From: Evansella halocellulosilytica
Lineage (GTDB): Bacteria > Bacillota > Bacilli > Bacillales > Salisediminibacteriaceae
DNA length: 64,000 nt
Reading direction: 5' to 3'
Assembly (NCBI RefSeq): GCF_002335745.1
Contig: NZ_NIST01000001.1
Location: 2,457,370-2,521,369 of the forward strand
Made by a program: the position numbers and the translations under genes. Below the pieces are notes generated by a model. That model saw only the letters and a list, made by a program, of their open reading frames with translations, searched no databases and was not told the origin of the DNA. This document shows, one piece after another, positions 25,920-36,843 of this stretch; position 1 is the stretch's first letter; every line of letters starts with the position of its first letter.

Positions 25920-27533
25920 ATGGTGACATATGATAGTTTGCATTATCCATATCCATCTCAGCGGATGGTTACATATGGTAAAAATGGTATGGTTGCGACA
26001 TCACAACCATTAGCAGCACAAGCAGGTTTAGATATATTAAAGCAAGGTGGAAACGCGATTGATGCAGCAATTGCGACTGCAGCTTGTTTAACAGTCGTTG
26101 AACCGACTTCGAATGGAATAGGCGGAGATGCATTTGCACTTGTTTGGGTAAAAGGAGAACTCCACGGATTAAATGCGAGTGGTCCAGCACCACAAACAAT
26201 CTCAATTGAAAAATTGAAGGCACAAGGGGTCGATGAAATCCCTAAATTCGGCTGGACTCCGGTAACGGTTCCTGGTGCACCAGCTGCATGGGCTGAACTT
26301 TCTGAGCGGTTCGGTAAACTTCCACTTTCTGACGTGCTTAAACCAGCTGTTAAATACGCAAGGGAAGGGTACCCATTAAGTCCGACCCTGTCATATTTTT
26401 GGGAAAGAGCAGTAAAAGGCTTTAAAGAAGTGTTAAAAGACGAAGAATTCGAAAGCTGGTTTGATACGTTTGCCCCGAATGGTGTTGCTCCGAAGGCAGG
26501 AGATGTATGGCGTTCTGAAGGGCATGCATCTACTTTAGAATCAATCGGACAAACGAATGCAAAAGCTTTTTATGAGGGCGAAATAGCGGATAAGATTGAT
26601 GCATTTTCGAAAAAATATGGTGGATATTTAACAAAAGAAGATTTAGAAGCATATAAACCTGAATGGGTGAAGCCAATAAGTGTTCATTATAAAGGCTATG
26701 ACGTGTGGGAGATTCCTCCTAACGGTCAAGGACTCGTGGCATTGATGGCCCTTAACATGTTGAAAGATGAAGCGTTTACGACGAGAGATCACGTTGAAAC
26801 GTTTCATAAACAAATTGAAGCAATGAAGCTCGCTTTTACTGATGGACAAAAATATATTACCGAAGAAAAAGAGATGAGTGTGTCAGTTGAAACGTTGTTA
26901 AGTGAAGCATACGGCCAAGAACGCCGTGCTCTCATTGGAGAAGAAGCGATTTTGCCTGAGGCTGGAGAACCTTCTCGCGGCGGGACGGTTTATTTAGCAA
27001 CAGCTGACAATGAAGGAAATATGGTGTCGTTCATTCAAAGTAACTATATGGGCTTTGGGTCAGGATTAGTAGTTCCGGGTACTGGAATCTCGCTCCAGAA
27101 TAGAGGACATAATTTCAGCCTAGACCCGGCTCATGATAATGCACTTCAACCAGGAAAACGGACTTATCATACGATTATCCCTGGTTTCTTAACGAAAGGA
27201 ACCGAAGCTGTTGGTCCATTTGGCGTTATGGGTGGGTTTATGCAGCCGCAAGGTCATATGCAAGTTGTCATGAATACGATTGATTTCGGCTTAAACCCTC
27301 AAGCAGCTCTAGATGCCCCTAGATGGCAGTGGATGAAAGAGAAGAAAGTTTTAGTGGAGCAAGGTTTACCAAATCATTTAGCTCAGCAACTTTCAGCAAA
27401 AGGACATCACATTCAAGTGACTCACCAATCTGGCAACTTTGGACGTGGACAAATTATTTGGCGTGATCCGAAGACAGGTGTTCTTTCTGGTGGTACAGAG
27501 TCACGGACAGATGGTTCAATTGCAGTATACTAG
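25920..27533 (+). CDS. ywrD: Gamma-glutamyltransferase family protein, YwrD type
   Basis: The predicted N-terminal-nucleophile hydrolase has 537 residues and no signal peptide. The large-subunit start GNAIDAAIATAACLTVVEPT is followed by GIGGDAFALVW. The self-cleavage site is probably before Thr356 in PSRGGTVYLAT, which gives a small subunit of about 180 residues. It acts on gamma-glutamyl compounds. The gene name follows the next two genes, which are chromate transporter halves as in the B. subtilis ywrABD cluster. AAGGAGG lies 7 bases before the ATG at 25920. Confidence 0.88.
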   Translation: MVTYDSLHYPYPSQRMVTYGKNGMVATSQPLAAQAGLDILKQGGNAIDAAIATAACLTVVEPTSNGIGGDAFALVWVKGELHGLNASGPAPQTISIEKLKAQGVDEIPKFGWTPVTVPGAPAAWAELSERFGKLPLSDVLKPAVKYAREGYPLSPTLSYFWERAVKGFKEVLKDEEFESWFDTFAPNGVAPKAGDVWRSEGHASTLESIGQTNAKAFYEGEIADKIDAFSKKYGGYLTKEDLEAYKPEWVKPISVHYKGYDVWEIPPNGQGLVALMALNMLKDEAFTTRDHVETFHKQIEAMKLAFTDGQKYITEEKEMSVSVETLLSEAYGQERRALIGEEAILPEAGEPSRGGTVYLATADNEGNMVSFIQSNYMGFGSGLVVPGTGISLQNRGHNFSLDPAHDNALQPGKRTYHTIIPGFLTKGTEAVGPFGVMGGFMQPQGHMQVVMNTIDFGLNPQAALDAPRWQWMKEKKVLVEQGLPNHLAQQLSAKGHHIQVTHQSGNFGRGQIIWRDPKTGVLSGGTESRTDGSIAVY

Positions 27534-27563
27534 CTCGATATTTTGAAAGGGAGAAGTACACAA

Positions 27564-28130
27564 ATGAAACATACGGAAATCTTTATGGCTTTTTTCCGTG
27601 TCGGAATGTTAGGGTATGGAGGCGGTCCTGCTTCCATACCCCTCATTCATAAAGAAGTCGTAGATAAATATAGGTGGATGACTACGGATGAATTTTCGGA
27701 TGTGTTAGCAATAGGGAATACATTACCGGGTCCAATTGCAACGAAAATGGCAGGATATATAGGCTATCGAATCGCCGGAATAGGCGGCATGATTAACGCT
27801 CTTATCGCCTCGGTTATTCCAACAGTTATTTTAATGATCGTTCTTTTAGTCTCTTTAGCCTCTTTTCGAGAATATTCCTGGGTACAAGGAATGACGAATG
27901 GCGTACTTCCAGTCGTTGCTGTCATGCTCGGAGTGTTAACGTGGAGTTTTATTAAACGATCGAAAGACGACTTCGGCTGGGGAAAAGTCGCTTTATTAAT
28001 CGTCCTTTCTGTTCTGCTCATTCAACTAGCAGGTTTGCATCCAGCTATCGTTATAGGCGGTCTAATCGTTTTTGTCTTTTTAAAGAAGAAAAAACAGCCT
28101 TCTAAAGAACAGGAAGGTGAGCGTGGATGA
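27564..28130 (+). CDS. Chromate transporter, short-chain CHR protein (first half)
   Basis: A 188-residue membrane protein with the CHR signature LGYGGGPASIPLIHKEVVDK near the N-terminus and GNTLPGPIATKMAGYIGY near residue 50, followed by three or four hydrophobic segments. Short CHR proteins work as pairs of opposite topology and export chromate or related anions. AAAGGGAGA precedes the ATG at 27564. The next gene overlaps by 4 bp. Confidence 0.9.
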   Translation: MKHTEIFMAFFRVGMLGYGGGPASIPLIHKEVVDKYRWMTTDEFSDVLAIGNTLPGPIATKMAGYIGYRIAGIGGMINALIASVIPTVILMIVLLVSLASFREYSWVQGMTNGVLPVVAVMLGVLTWSFIKRSKDDFGWGKVALLIVLSVLLIQLAGLHPAIVIGGLIVFVFLKKKKQPSKEQEGERG

Positions 28131-28660
28131 CTTATTGGGAAATTTTCTTAGCTTTTTTTATTCCGGGTATTGTCGGCTATGGCGGTGGACCAGCTACTAT
28201 TCCGTTAATCGAATATGAAGTTGTCCATCGGTACGGATGGATGAATGTTGAAGAATTTGGTGAAGTATTAGCTCTCGGGAATGCACTGCCGGGTCCGATT
28301 GCGACAAAAATGGCAGGATATATCGGATTTGTAGAAGGTGGGGTACTTGGAGCATTTGTAGGAGTATTTGCTACTGTGGCACCATCATTAATTTTAATGA
28401 TTGTCTTATTAAGTATATTATTTAAATTTAAAGACTCACCGAAAGTAAAGCTTTTATCAAGTATAGTTCGTCCGACGATTGCGGTTCTGCTTGGGTTAAT
28501 GACTTTCCGTTTTATAGAAACATCTTATTTTGATAACGGGGTGCTGCAAACAGGATTGCTTGTAGCAGCTAGTTATTACTTATTAGAAAAGCGAAAAGTA
28601 CATCCTGCCTTCGTCATTTTAGGCTCACTCATTTATGGAGCGCTATTTTTAGCGCCTTAA
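28127..28660 (+). CDS. Chromate transporter, short-chain CHR protein (second half)
   Basis: A 177-residue partner of the preceding protein with VGYGGGPATIPLIEYEVV and GNALPGPIATKMAGYIGF. Its ATG overlaps the previous stop (ATGA), which supports a heterodimer made from one transcript. The two are about 40 percent alike by eye and derive from one duplication. The clear link to ywrD is by synteny only. Confidence 0.9.
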   Translation: MTYWEIFLAFFIPGIVGYGGGPATIPLIEYEVVHRYGWMNVEEFGEVLALGNALPGPIATKMAGYIGFVEGGVLGAFVGVFATVAPSLILMIVLLSILFKFKDSPKVKLLSSIVRPTIAVLLGLMTFRFIETSYFDNGVLQTGLLVAASYYLLEKRKVHPAFVILGSLIYGALFLAP

Positions 28661-28843
28661 CATGTAGAATAGTACGATCGAAATCGCTATCGTGGACGTC
28701 TTCACCTTAGGGCAAAGTGTGACATCACATTCACTAGATATAGAAGCAACTTTATGGATTTATTTACAATACGGCAAACGTATTGTTCCAAGATTTACTG
28801 GTAAATAAGCTTATTTGGCAATTAATTTGATCATGTTAAAAAA

Positions 28844-28892
28844 CGCTCCTTTGTATACTGCTTACATTATACAAAATGGAGCGATTTTTTTT
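28844..28892. terminator. Bidirectional terminator after the chromate transporter genes
   Basis: CGCTCC plus TTTGTATA pair with TATACAAA plus GGAGCG. T-runs stand on both sides when read on either strand. It lies 184 bp after the last stop; the sequence between shows nothing recognisable. Confidence 0.8.
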
Positions 28893-28918
28893 GTTTGAAA
28901 GTATTTTTGAAGCGTGAA

Positions 28919-29021
28919 AGGTGGCGACTTCTAGCGGGAAAAGCAATAGTCGATAATCCCTTTGGTGCACACAGTGGTGCATCAAGGAAGTTGAGGCATT
29001 GCCGCTAAAAGTGTCCGGCCT
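28919..29021. repeat. 103-bp imperfect palindromic repeat, copy 2
   Basis: Begins AGGTGGCGACTTCTAGCGGG and ends GTGTCCGGCCT. It shares the AGCAATAG and GAGGCATTGCC blocks with the copy at 12557, but its central loop is a different hairpin (TGGTGCACACAGTGGTGCA). Confidence 0.75.
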
Positions 29022-29040
29022 GAAACGAAGAAAAAGAAGC

Positions 29041-29082
29041 AAAAAAACGGTGTCCCAAAAAAACAGGCATTTGGGACACTGT
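29041..29082 (-). terminator. Terminator of the MDR reductase gene
   Basis: On the minus strand GTGTCCCAAA pairs with TTTGGGACAC, followed by CGTTTTTTT. Confidence 0.85.
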
Positions 29083-29121
29083 TATCATCTTTTACTGGAT
29101 ATATGGAAGTAATCGCATTTA

Positions 29122-30084
29122 TTATGGCGTAAGGACAATGCTGCCGTTAACAGAATGGTTTTCAATCGCTTCATGCGCTTTATCTGCCGCAGAGAATGAA
29201 TACGTAGCACCGACGTGAGCAAAAATTGATTTTTGCTCAAATAACCTGCTAATCTCTTCTCCTGCACGGCGCAGTTCTTCTTGAGGGGCAGTAAATAATA
29301 ACACACCCATAACGGTCGCATGCTTTTGATTTAACTGACGCCAAGGCAGGGGAGGAGTATTATCTTTAGGTGATCCAATAGTGATAATTTTACCGCCAAG
29401 TTTAATCATTTCTAAATCTTTTTCGAAGTTTTCACTTAAGGACATTTCTAAAATGAGATCGACACCTTGAGAATCAGTGAGCTCATTTACCTTCTCAACA
29501 ATATCTGTTTCTTTATATAAAATAACATGATTCGCTCCAGCTTTTTTACAAATACCCGCCTTTTCCTCATTGCCTGCCGTAGCAATAATTTTTAGACCGG
29601 CTTTTTTCGCTAGCTGAATCGCAGCTTGGCCAACTGCTCCAGCACCGCCATAGATGAGTACAGTTTCCCCTGGGCGAACGTTAGCACGGAAGTGTAAAGA
29701 AAGATGAGCAGTCATAAATGGCATCGCTAGTGCAGCACCTTCCACTTCGGTTACTCGTTTTGGGAGCGGGAATATTGAAGATTCATTGGCAACGACATAT
29801 TCGGCACATGTTCCAGTAACATTTGTCGCCCAAACACGATCACCTTCCTTTACGTAAGTAACATTCGCTCCGATTTTTTCAACAGTCCCTCCTAAGTCAA
29901 AGTGAGGGACAGCAGGAAATGAACTTACTTGCCTTATTCCTTTTCTAAAATACGTATCAACAGGATTAAGTCCACTTCCGCCAACTTTTATGAGAACTTC
30001 ATGTTCTTTTGGTTCAGGGTTATCAATATTTTTCGTCTGCAGAACATCAGGAGAACCATACTTTTCATAAACAACAGCTTTCAT
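29122..30084 (-). CDS. NADPH:quinone reductase-like MDR oxidoreductase
   Basis: A 321-residue zinc-free medium-chain dehydrogenase. It starts KAVVYEKYGSPDVLQTKNID, has GLNPVDTYFRKG near residue 45 and the Rossmann motif VLIYGGAGAVGQAAIQLAKK near residue 145. Members reduce quinones or alpha,beta-unsaturated carbonyls with NADPH. An in-frame start at 30192 would add 36 unrelated residues; the ATG at 30084 begins exactly where the family begins. It is a single gene with its own terminator. Confidence 0.9.
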   Translation of the reverse strand: MKAVVYEKYGSPDVLQTKNIDNPEPKEHEVLIKVGGSGLNPVDTYFRKGIRQVSSFPAVPHFDLGGTVEKIGANVTYVKEGDRVWATNVTGTCAEYVVANESSIFPLPKRVTEVEGAALAMPFMTAHLSLHFRANVRPGETVLIYGGAGAVGQAAIQLAKKAGLKIIATAGNEEKAGICKKAGANHVILYKETDIVEKVNELTDSQGVDLILEMSLSENFEKDLEMIKLGGKIITIGSPKDNTPPLPWRQLNQKHATVMGVLLFTAPQEELRRAGEEISRLFEQKSIFAHVGATYSFSAADKAHEAIENHSVNGSIVLTP

Positions 30085-30192
30085 AATCTCACACTCCCAC
30101 TCATATATTTTCGCTTCATGTCCAAATAACCGATTAGGTTTTATCGTGAAGTCGAAGTTTCTATTTATAAAATATTTTCTCATAATTCTCAA

Positions 30193-30226
30193 ATAAAAAA
30201 AAGAAAAGCCTAAAAACTAGGCTTTA
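30193..30226 (-). terminator. Terminator of the small minus-strand gene
   Basis: On the minus strand AAAGCCTA pairs with TAGGCTTT, followed by TCTTTTTTTT. Confidence 0.8.
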
Positions 30227-30388
30227 AAAAGTATGCGGACAATCGATGTGTTCTTATTAGGAAAAAGTATTTATATAGACTTTTCTGGACAAGCGTTCCG
30301 CTACTTAACTTTTCTCTATGTCCTAAAGTACCATAAAGATGACATATTTTGTCGGTATAAGGAGTCAAATGTCTGTACGTGATGCTGA

Positions 30389-30610
30389 TCATTCATAGTG
30401 AATACGGCTACCGTTCGTCCCATCCGCTTCTTGATGAAGTCCGCCGCGGTTCATAATTTCTCGAATGATTTCTTTATGAATCGTTACACCTTCTGCGTTT
30501 AAATAAGGAGCAATTTGCTGTAAGTTATGGTGGAAAAATGCTAATTCTTTATCTGTCCAATTATTTTTTCCCATCATGGAAAGTTCCGTCATATCTCTTC
30601 CAACATACAT
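30389..30610 (-). CDS. Conserved small protein, possibly YfhS
   Basis: A 73-residue soluble protein: YVGRDMTELSMMGKNNWTDK, then a helical part (ELAFFHHNLQQIAPYLNAEG) and an HKEIIREIMNRGGLH segment. AGGAGGA precedes the ATG by 8 bases. In B. subtilis the small gene yfhS lies between mutY and fabL, which is the place this gene has relative to fabL, so it may be the orthologue. I cannot confirm this by sequence, and no function is known. Confidence 0.72.
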   Translation of the reverse strand: MYVGRDMTELSMMGKNNWTDKELAFFHHNLQQIAPYLNAEGVTIHKEIIREIMNRGGLHQEADGTNGSRIHYE

Positions 30611-30804
30611 GATTTTCTCCTCCTAAAAGTGGCAGAATGTTGAAAATGCAGAACGAATCGCTTGCCACTAGTTATAGTGTATCTAGAGTTTACGGGTCAT
30701 ATTCTGTATAATCATTAGTAAATATGAACAGCTAACTTCCTTACAAAAAGTTGTATAGGAGAGAATGTGAAAGATGCTGTTCGTTAAGTTAATGATCTTT
30801 ATAG

Positions 30805-31590
<786 letters not shown>

Positions 31591-31710
31591 TAGGTCTATC
31601 TGTTTGCAATTTATCATGTTTTAAGGTAAAAAATAGCAGGACGATGAACAATATTTTCTTGGATAAAAAGGTCACCCGAGGACATCATAATTGATGTGGA
31701 GGTGATACTC

Positions 31711-31911
31711 ATGGCTCACAAAAAACAACAACAGCAACCACAAGCTTCTAAAACTAACGCTCAAAAAGTGAAGCAGCAAAACCAACAATCTGCTCAAGGA
31801 CAACAATACGAGTTTGCGAGCGAAACTGATGCTCAAAAAGTGAAGCAGCAGAACCAACAATCTGCTCAACGTAAACAGCAAGCTTCTGCAAAAGGACAAC
31901 AGCAACAATAA
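31711..31911 (+). CDS. sspE: Gamma-type small acid-soluble spore protein
   Basis: A 66-residue Gln/Lys/Ala-rich protein. Two direct repeats of the form DAQKVKQQNQQSAQ flank the germination protease cleavage site YEFASETD. It serves as an amino acid store in the spore. GGAGGTGA lies 6 bases before the ATG at 31711; an in-frame GTG at 31696 is upstream of that site. The gene follows fabL as in B. subtilis. Confidence 0.95.
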   Translation: MAHKKQQQQPQASKTNAQKVKQQNQQSAQGQQYEFASETDAQKVKQQNQQSAQRKQQASAKGQQQQ

Positions 31912-31949
31912 TGTTGCACGATAATTAGCGGATACCGCTAAGTCCATGC

Positions 31950-32054
31950 AAGGAGACTGACCTTATTGGCAACCATTCTATGTATACAACTGATTGATCA
32001 GTCAATTCGGACGTATACGATATAGGACAGGTGTCTAAGGTTAGTCTCCTTTTT
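31950..32054 (+). terminator. Long-stem terminator-like element after sspE
   Basis: AAGGAGACTGACCTTA (31950-31965) pairs with TAAGGTTAGTCTCCTT (32036-32051), one mismatch, followed by a T-run. Inside lie nested arms TGTATAC/GTATAC and ACTGATTGATCAGT. From 32055 to 32275 nothing coding is visible; TATAAT at 32155 could be a -10 box. Confidence 0.65.
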
Positions 32055-32275
32055 GTACACATACATATATTAATGTGCGTAAAAGAAACAGTTATTATTT
32101 GCTTTATTTTTTCAAATTGGGTTTTGAATCGTTTTAAAATTTATAAATCAATAGTATAATAATGATGATAGAAGAAGAAAAAGAAACAATTATATGTCAA
32201 AAATGCAGGGATTTTTGATGAACTCCATTAAAGTGCGTGTTAAAGGAGGACAAAAAGAGCAACGATCGTTACATG

Positions 32276-32417
32276 ACGAGCTTCCACACGGATGTGGTAA
32301 CTTCTGTGTGCCCGAAGGACCCGGGATTTTAGCCTAAGATCGTCCTATTGTCTGACATGCCACAGGACGTGGCATTTTGTCCGAATGCCGGATACACTGA
32401 CAGTAGAGGAAGAGACA
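32276..32417. repeat. Hairpin-rich dispersed repeat, short copy
   Basis: Starts ACGAGCTTCCACACGGATGT and follows 17983-18167 block by block, but lacks part of the middle. The remaining bases up to 32643 show no convincing gene. Confidence 0.75.
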
Positions 32418-32643
32418 AAGCTTTTTCAATGCGGCGAAGTTCGTATAGTGTTAATACGTAAGGTAACGGAGAGACGAGTCTACGCAGAGATACGAAAGCT
32501 ATTATTTCTAGACTTTTTGAACATCCTCTTGAAAGGAAATGATTCATTCGAAGGAAAATGTGTCCTATTTCCTTAAATGATTTAGACTTTACAAGGAGGG
32601 AACCTGAGTATCTAATGTGTCAAGAACATTGGAGGGGATGAAA

Positions 32644-33120
32644 GTGCTTTTCCGTAAAAAGAAAAATAGGGATCATAAAGCAAAAGCAAAAGGAGAAGAA
32701 AACGAAGTAAAAATTGTGACAGTATCAATTGATGAAGTACGTGAAGCTGTAAACAAATATGCAGCTACTCTTCAGCAAGGGGTATCTTTAAGAAGTGTGG
32801 TTCTCGATGATCATAAGCTTGATTACGATTTGCTTCATCATTATATCGGCGGAAAACCGGACAAACCATTTTACATGTCTAAAGAAACATTTGAAGTATT
32901 TGAAGAACAACACTACCCTAAGCATATAGATCAATGTCAAATTGCATGTGATCAATATTTACTTGAAAATGGAGAAGAGCCTGTCATCCCGGGGAATCCT
33001 TATCGAAAAATTAGTTATTTTAAGTTACAAAATTACTTAGTTGAAAAACCGCCATTCGATCTATATTTACACCCGCAAGACCGAATGGTTACCCATCGCG
33101 CACCAAATGATAAAAAGTGA
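32644..33120 (+). CDS. Conserved Bacillaceae protein, DUF3939-like
   Basis: A 158-residue cytoplasmic protein with a Lys-rich start (LFRKKKNRDHKAKAKGEENE), then VTVSIDEVREAVNKYAATL, LDYDLLHHYIGG and a C-terminal DLYLHPQDRMVTHRAP. This order recalls DUF3939 proteins; not verified. The GTG at 32644 is 7 bases from GGAGGGG and gives the usual LFRKKK start, although a GTG at 32617 is also in frame. It replaces ygaB in the syntenic order. Function unknown. Confidence 0.75.
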   Translation: MLFRKKKNRDHKAKAKGEENEVKIVTVSIDEVREAVNKYAATLQQGVSLRSVVLDDHKLDYDLLHHYIGGKPDKPFYMSKETFEVFEEQHYPKHIDQCQIACDQYLLENGEEPVIPGNPYRKISYFKLQNYLVEKPPFDLYLHPQDRMVTHRAPNDKK

Positions 33121-33199
33121 ACGGTTGGAATATGATCCTCTCCCTGTTGCTAGCTAAGTGTTGTCTTTGGAGTGTAACTTAGAAGGAAGGAGATAAGCA

Positions 33200-33727
33200 G
33201 TGAGTTTTCCCAAAGTAGGCAGCAATATACAAGTACACAGCTATAAACATAACGGACAGCTCCATCGAATTTGGGAAGAAACAATTATTCTTAAAGGAAC
33301 TTCTCATGAAGTGATTGGCGGGAACGATCGAATCATGGTTCAAGAATCCGATGGAAGACAGTGGCGAACACGTGAACCTGCAATTTGTTATTTTACAGCT
33401 GATCATTGGTTTAATTGTATTGGTATGATTCGAAATGATGGATTATATTATTACTGCAATTTAGGTACTCCATTCACATACGATCATGAAGCAGTAAAAT
33501 ATATCGATTATGATCTTGATATTAAAGTGTTTCCAGATATGACGTACAAGCTTTTAGATGAAGATGAATTTGCGCTACATAAAAAACAGATGAACTATCC
33601 TGATGAAGTTGAAGTCATTCTCAGGCGCAGCGTAGATGAATTAGTGTCTTGGATAAGCCAACAAAAGGGACCCTTTGAGCCTGGTTTTATTGAATATTGG
33701 TACGAAAGATTTTTACAATATCGATAA
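33200..33727 (+). CDS. ygaC: DUF402 family protein YgaC (nucleoside tri/diphosphatase family)
   Basis: A 175-residue protein: [20 protein letters not shown], then [17 protein letters not shown] and [20 protein letters not shown]. The length and motifs match the DUF402/Ntdp family, for which nucleotide phosphatase activity is described in staphylococci. GTG start with AAGGAGAT upstream. It precedes ygaD as in B. subtilis. Confidence 0.9.
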   Translation: MSFPKVGSNIQVHSYKHNGQLHRIWEETIILKGTSHEVIGGNDRIMVQESDGRQWRTREPAICYFTADHWFNCIGMIRNDGLYYYCNLGTPFTYDHEAVKYIDYDLDIKVFPDMTYKLLDEDEFALHKKQMNYPDEVEVILRRSVDELVSWISQQKGPFEPGFIEYWYERFLQYR

Positions 33728-33738
33728 GAGGTCTTATC

Positions 33739-33769
33739 AAAAGCGGCTAATGTCTAGGCCGCTTTTTTA
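33739..33769 (+). terminator. Terminator of ygaC
   Basis: AAAGCGGC pairs with GCCGCTTT, followed by TTTT. Confidence 0.85.
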
Positions 33770-33834
33770 ATTTTGTTGTTCCTCTCGAAAAAATTAGAAA
33801 TGGGGTAACGTAAAGAGAAAGGGGGATGAGCTGT

Positions 33835-35577
33835 ATGGGAAGTATTAGGCGATATTTATTCTTCGTTAAGCCGTATTGGAAAGAAATTATCGGCACAGTT
33901 ATGATCGGGATGCTGAAATTCGGTATTCCATTAATCATACCGTTAATTTTAAAATATGTGATCGACGATATTATTGGTGCACCAAATTTATCTTCCGATG
34001 AGAAGCTAAACAACTTGTATTGGTTAATGGGAATTGTTCTTTTTATCTTTATCGTCCTGCGACCACCAATTGAGTATTACCGTCAATATTTTGCACAATG
34101 GATTGGAAGTAAAGTACTTTATGATATACGTGATCAGCTATTTACTCATTTGCAAAAATTAAGCTTGAAATTTTATTCGAACCGAAAGTCTGGTGAAATT
34201 ATTTCTCGAGTCATTCATGATGTAGAACAAACGAAAAATTTTATTATTACCGGAATGATGAATATTTGGCTAGATTTATTCACGATTGTTGTAGCTATTA
34301 TTATTATGTTTACAATGGATATTTGGCTCACTTTAATCGCGATATCATTACTTCCTTTTTATGGCATAGCTATTAAATATTTCTACAGCAGGCTTCGCTT
34401 TTTAACACGTCGACGTTCGCAAGCATTAGCAGAAGTACAAAGTCATTTACATGAACGTTTACAAGGAATGAATGTTATTCGCAGTTTTGCACTTGAGGAT
34501 TATGAACAAAAAGAGTTTGATAAGCAGAACAGCAACTTTTTATCAAAAGCTCTTGATCATACAAAATGGAACGCAAAAACATTTGCAGTAGTGAATACAA
34601 TTACCGATCTTGCACCGGTTCTTGTAATCGGTGTGGCAGGAGTATTAGTCATTCAAACCGGATTAACAGTCGGAACGATGGTTGCATTCGTTGCTTATAT
34701 GGATCGCCTTTATAATCCGTTAAGAAGGCTCGTTAATTCATCAACCACTTTAACTCAATCAGTTGCTTCAATGGATCGAGTGTTTGAGCTTGTTGATGAG
34801 AAATATGATATTACAGACGAGGATAATGCAGTCCCATACCGTTTCCCGAATGGTGAAGTCATTTTTGATCATGTCAGCTTTAAGTATACTGACGATGAGT
34901 TAATCCTAAAAGATATGAATTTTACTGTTCAAGCAGGTGAAACGATTGCGATTGTTGGAATGAGTGGTGGTGGTAAAAGTACGATTATGAGTTTGATCCC
35001 AAGGTTTTACGATGTGACGAGTGGGAGAATTTTGATTGACGGTAAGGATGTCCGGGAGTATAAAGTCCGTTCATTACGTGATCGTATTGGAATGGTGCTG
35101 CAGGATAATATTATTTTTAGCGATTCCGTCAAATTTAACATTTTAATGGGGAGACCGGATGCATCTGAAGAGGAAGTTGTTGCAGCAGCAAAGGCAGCAA
35201 ATGCGCATGAATTTATTATGAACTTGCCTGAAGGATATGACACAAATATCGGAGAGCGAGGAGTAAAACTCTCGGGAGGACAAAAGCAAAGGGTTGCTAT
35301 TGCTCGTGTCTTCTTAAAAAGTCCGGAAATTCTTATTTTTGATGAAGCGACGAGTTCATTGGATTTAGAAAGTGAACATTTAATTCAACAGTCTCTATTT
35401 AAGCTTGCTGAGAATCGTACAACTTTCATTGTCGCTCATAGGCTTTCAACGGTCACACATGCTGATCGTATTGTTGTCATTGATCACGGAGAGTTAGTAG
35501 AGATCGGTTCACATGAAGAATTGATGCAAAGAGAAGGAGCGTATCACCGACTCTTTCAAGTACAGCAGTTAACATAA
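33835..35577 (+). CDS. ygaD: ABC exporter, fused membrane and ATPase domains
   Basis: A 580-residue half-transporter, the same length as B. subtilis YgaD. Six membrane segments occupy residues 1-310 and the ATPase domain the rest, with Walker [10 protein letters not shown], signature [13 protein letters not shown] and Walker [13 protein letters not shown]. It would act as a homodimer to export lipids, drugs or peptides. AGGGGGA lies about 10 bases before the ATG at 33835; an ATG at 33826 abuts the site. Confidence 0.93.
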   Translation: MGSIRRYLFFVKPYWKEIIGTVMIGMLKFGIPLIIPLILKYVIDDIIGAPNLSSDEKLNNLYWLMGIVLFIFIVLRPPIEYYRQYFAQWIGSKVLYDIRDQLFTHLQKLSLKFYSNRKSGEIISRVIHDVEQTKNFIITGMMNIWLDLFTIVVAIIIMFTMDIWLTLIAISLLPFYGIAIKYFYSRLRFLTRRRSQALAEVQSHLHERLQGMNVIRSFALEDYEQKEFDKQNSNFLSKALDHTKWNAKTFAVVNTITDLAPVLVIGVAGVLVIQTGLTVGTMVAFVAYMDRLYNPLRRLVNSSTTLTQSVASMDRVFELVDEKYDITDEDNAVPYRFPNGEVIFDHVSFKYTDDELILKDMNFTVQAGETIAIVGMSGGGKSTIMSLIPRFYDVTSGRILIDGKDVREYKVRSLRDRIGMVLQDNIIFSDSVKFNILMGRPDASEEEVVAAAKAANAHEFIMNLPEGYDTNIGERGVKLSGGQKQRVAIARVFLKSPEILIFDEATSSLDLESEHLIQQSLFKLAENRTTFIVAHRLSTVTHADRIVVIDHGELVEIGSHEELMQREGAYHRLFQVQQLT

Positions 35578-35606
35578 AAAGCAGAGGCATTTCGCCTCTG
35601 CTTTTT
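35576..35606 (+). terminator. Terminator of ygaD
   Basis: AAAAAGCAGAGGC pairs with GCCTCTGCTTTTT; the stem begins inside the stop codon. Confidence 0.9.
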
Positions 35607-35763
35607 ATGGATGTTCAAAAATTCCGGGAAAAAAGCTTTCGTATCTCAGTGTTGACTCGTTTCTCTGTAATTCACGTATTTACTACCTTACGCTCTGCTA
35701 CTCAAAACTTCATCACCTTGATCTACTCGCCTCTTTTTATCCTCCTTTTTGAAATACGCACTT

Positions 35764-36843
35764 TTAATATTCTTTTTCACTAATGTCTATTTCATTTTTA
35801 TCTTGATGGAAAGTGTAGAACCCATCGACTAACCGGTCAAGGTGTTCGAGCTCTTCACTATATTCGATAATCAGTGCAATCACTGGAAAGAAGTGAATCC
35901 ATTCACTTTGTTCAAGCGTAGGGTCGTTATAAAATTGCATAAAACACTCCGTCAATTCTTTTTTTCCGACGGCGATTTCTTCATAAAGCTCATCGGTCGT
36001 TTGGGGCTTGACCTTACCTGCATACTTAAGCAAGATCCGATCGTGATAATTAGTCAAATAATCTAATTGTGTTTGAATAGTATTTTCCATTTCTTCTGGA
36101 AGCTGGTTTAATACATTTTCATGTTTGCTCAAACTTTTTAGTACGACTTTAGCATTTTTTGTACATTGAATCATTTGACGGAAGAGAACCACTTTTCTCA
36201 TACGGGCGTACTCATTTTTTTGAAAGAGGTTTCGCTCTTCTTTATAGAGAGAAAATAAGTTATCAATTTTTAACATCGTTTCACGCATTGTATCTGTATC
36301 TTTTCGTAATGTTTGATAGTCTGCTTCATGGCGTGTTAATAACCGAATCCATTGAAGAACTTGCTCATTTGTATTTGTAATTTTATGATAGAGAAGATTT
36401 TCATGCTTTGGCGGAAGAAAAATCATGTTTACGACAAATGCAGAGACAACTCCGATCATAATTAATAAAAAGCGATTCAATGCAAAAGGAATAAAGTCTT
36501 CAGCAGGGTTACCCATTATAATAACGGCCGTAACGACAGCTAAAGGGATGATCGCTTCTTTGTTTAATTTCAAATGAATCGCGATGACGAGTAGAACGAC
36601 GACTCCGACAACGAATGGTTCATGACCAAATGCAAGGACAAAGATGATCGCTAATCCAGCACTGATCACATTCGCTTGAACTTGATCCCAAATTAGCGTA
36701 ATACTTTTATGGACAGATGGCTGGACTGCAAAAAAAGCAGCAAGACCGGCGAATGCTGGTTTGTCAAATCCTAACCATATCGCAGCATACAAAGCTAATG
36801 TAACGGCTAATCCTGTTTTGAAAATACGGGCTCCAAGCCTCAT
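35764..36843 (-). CDS. ygaE: FUSC/aromatic acid exporter family membrane protein YgaE
   Basis: A 359-residue protein: about five membrane helices in residues 1-150 (GLAAFFAVQPSVHKSITLIW is the family hallmark) and a long helical cytoplasmic tail. It belongs to the ArAE_1/FUSC group of putative aromatic-acid or small-anion exporters. The gene is on the opposite strand to ygaD, as in B. subtilis. The substrate is unknown. Confidence 0.88.
   Translation of the reverse strand: MRLGARIFKTGLAVTLALYAAIWLGFDKPAFAGLAAFFAVQPSVHKSITLIWDQVQANVISAGLAIIFVLAFGHEPFVVGVVVLLVIAIHLKLNKEAIIPLAVVTAVIIMGNPAEDFIPFALNRFLLIMIGVVSAFVVNMIFLPPKHENLLYHKITNTNEQVLQWIRLLTRHEADYQTLRKDTDTMRETMLKIDNLFSLYKEERNLFQKNEYARMRKVVLFRQMIQCTKNAKVVLKSLSKHENVLNQLPEEMENTIQTQLDYLTNYHDRILLKYAGKVKPQTTDELYEEIAVGKKELTECFMQFYNDPTLEQSEWIHFFPVIALIIEYSEELEHLDRLVDGFYTFHQDKNEIDISEKEY

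Noticed and set aside
32385..32576. Open frame of 63 codons next to the dispersed repeat
   Set aside because: It starts inside the repeat, lacks a ribosome site and has no family resemblance.
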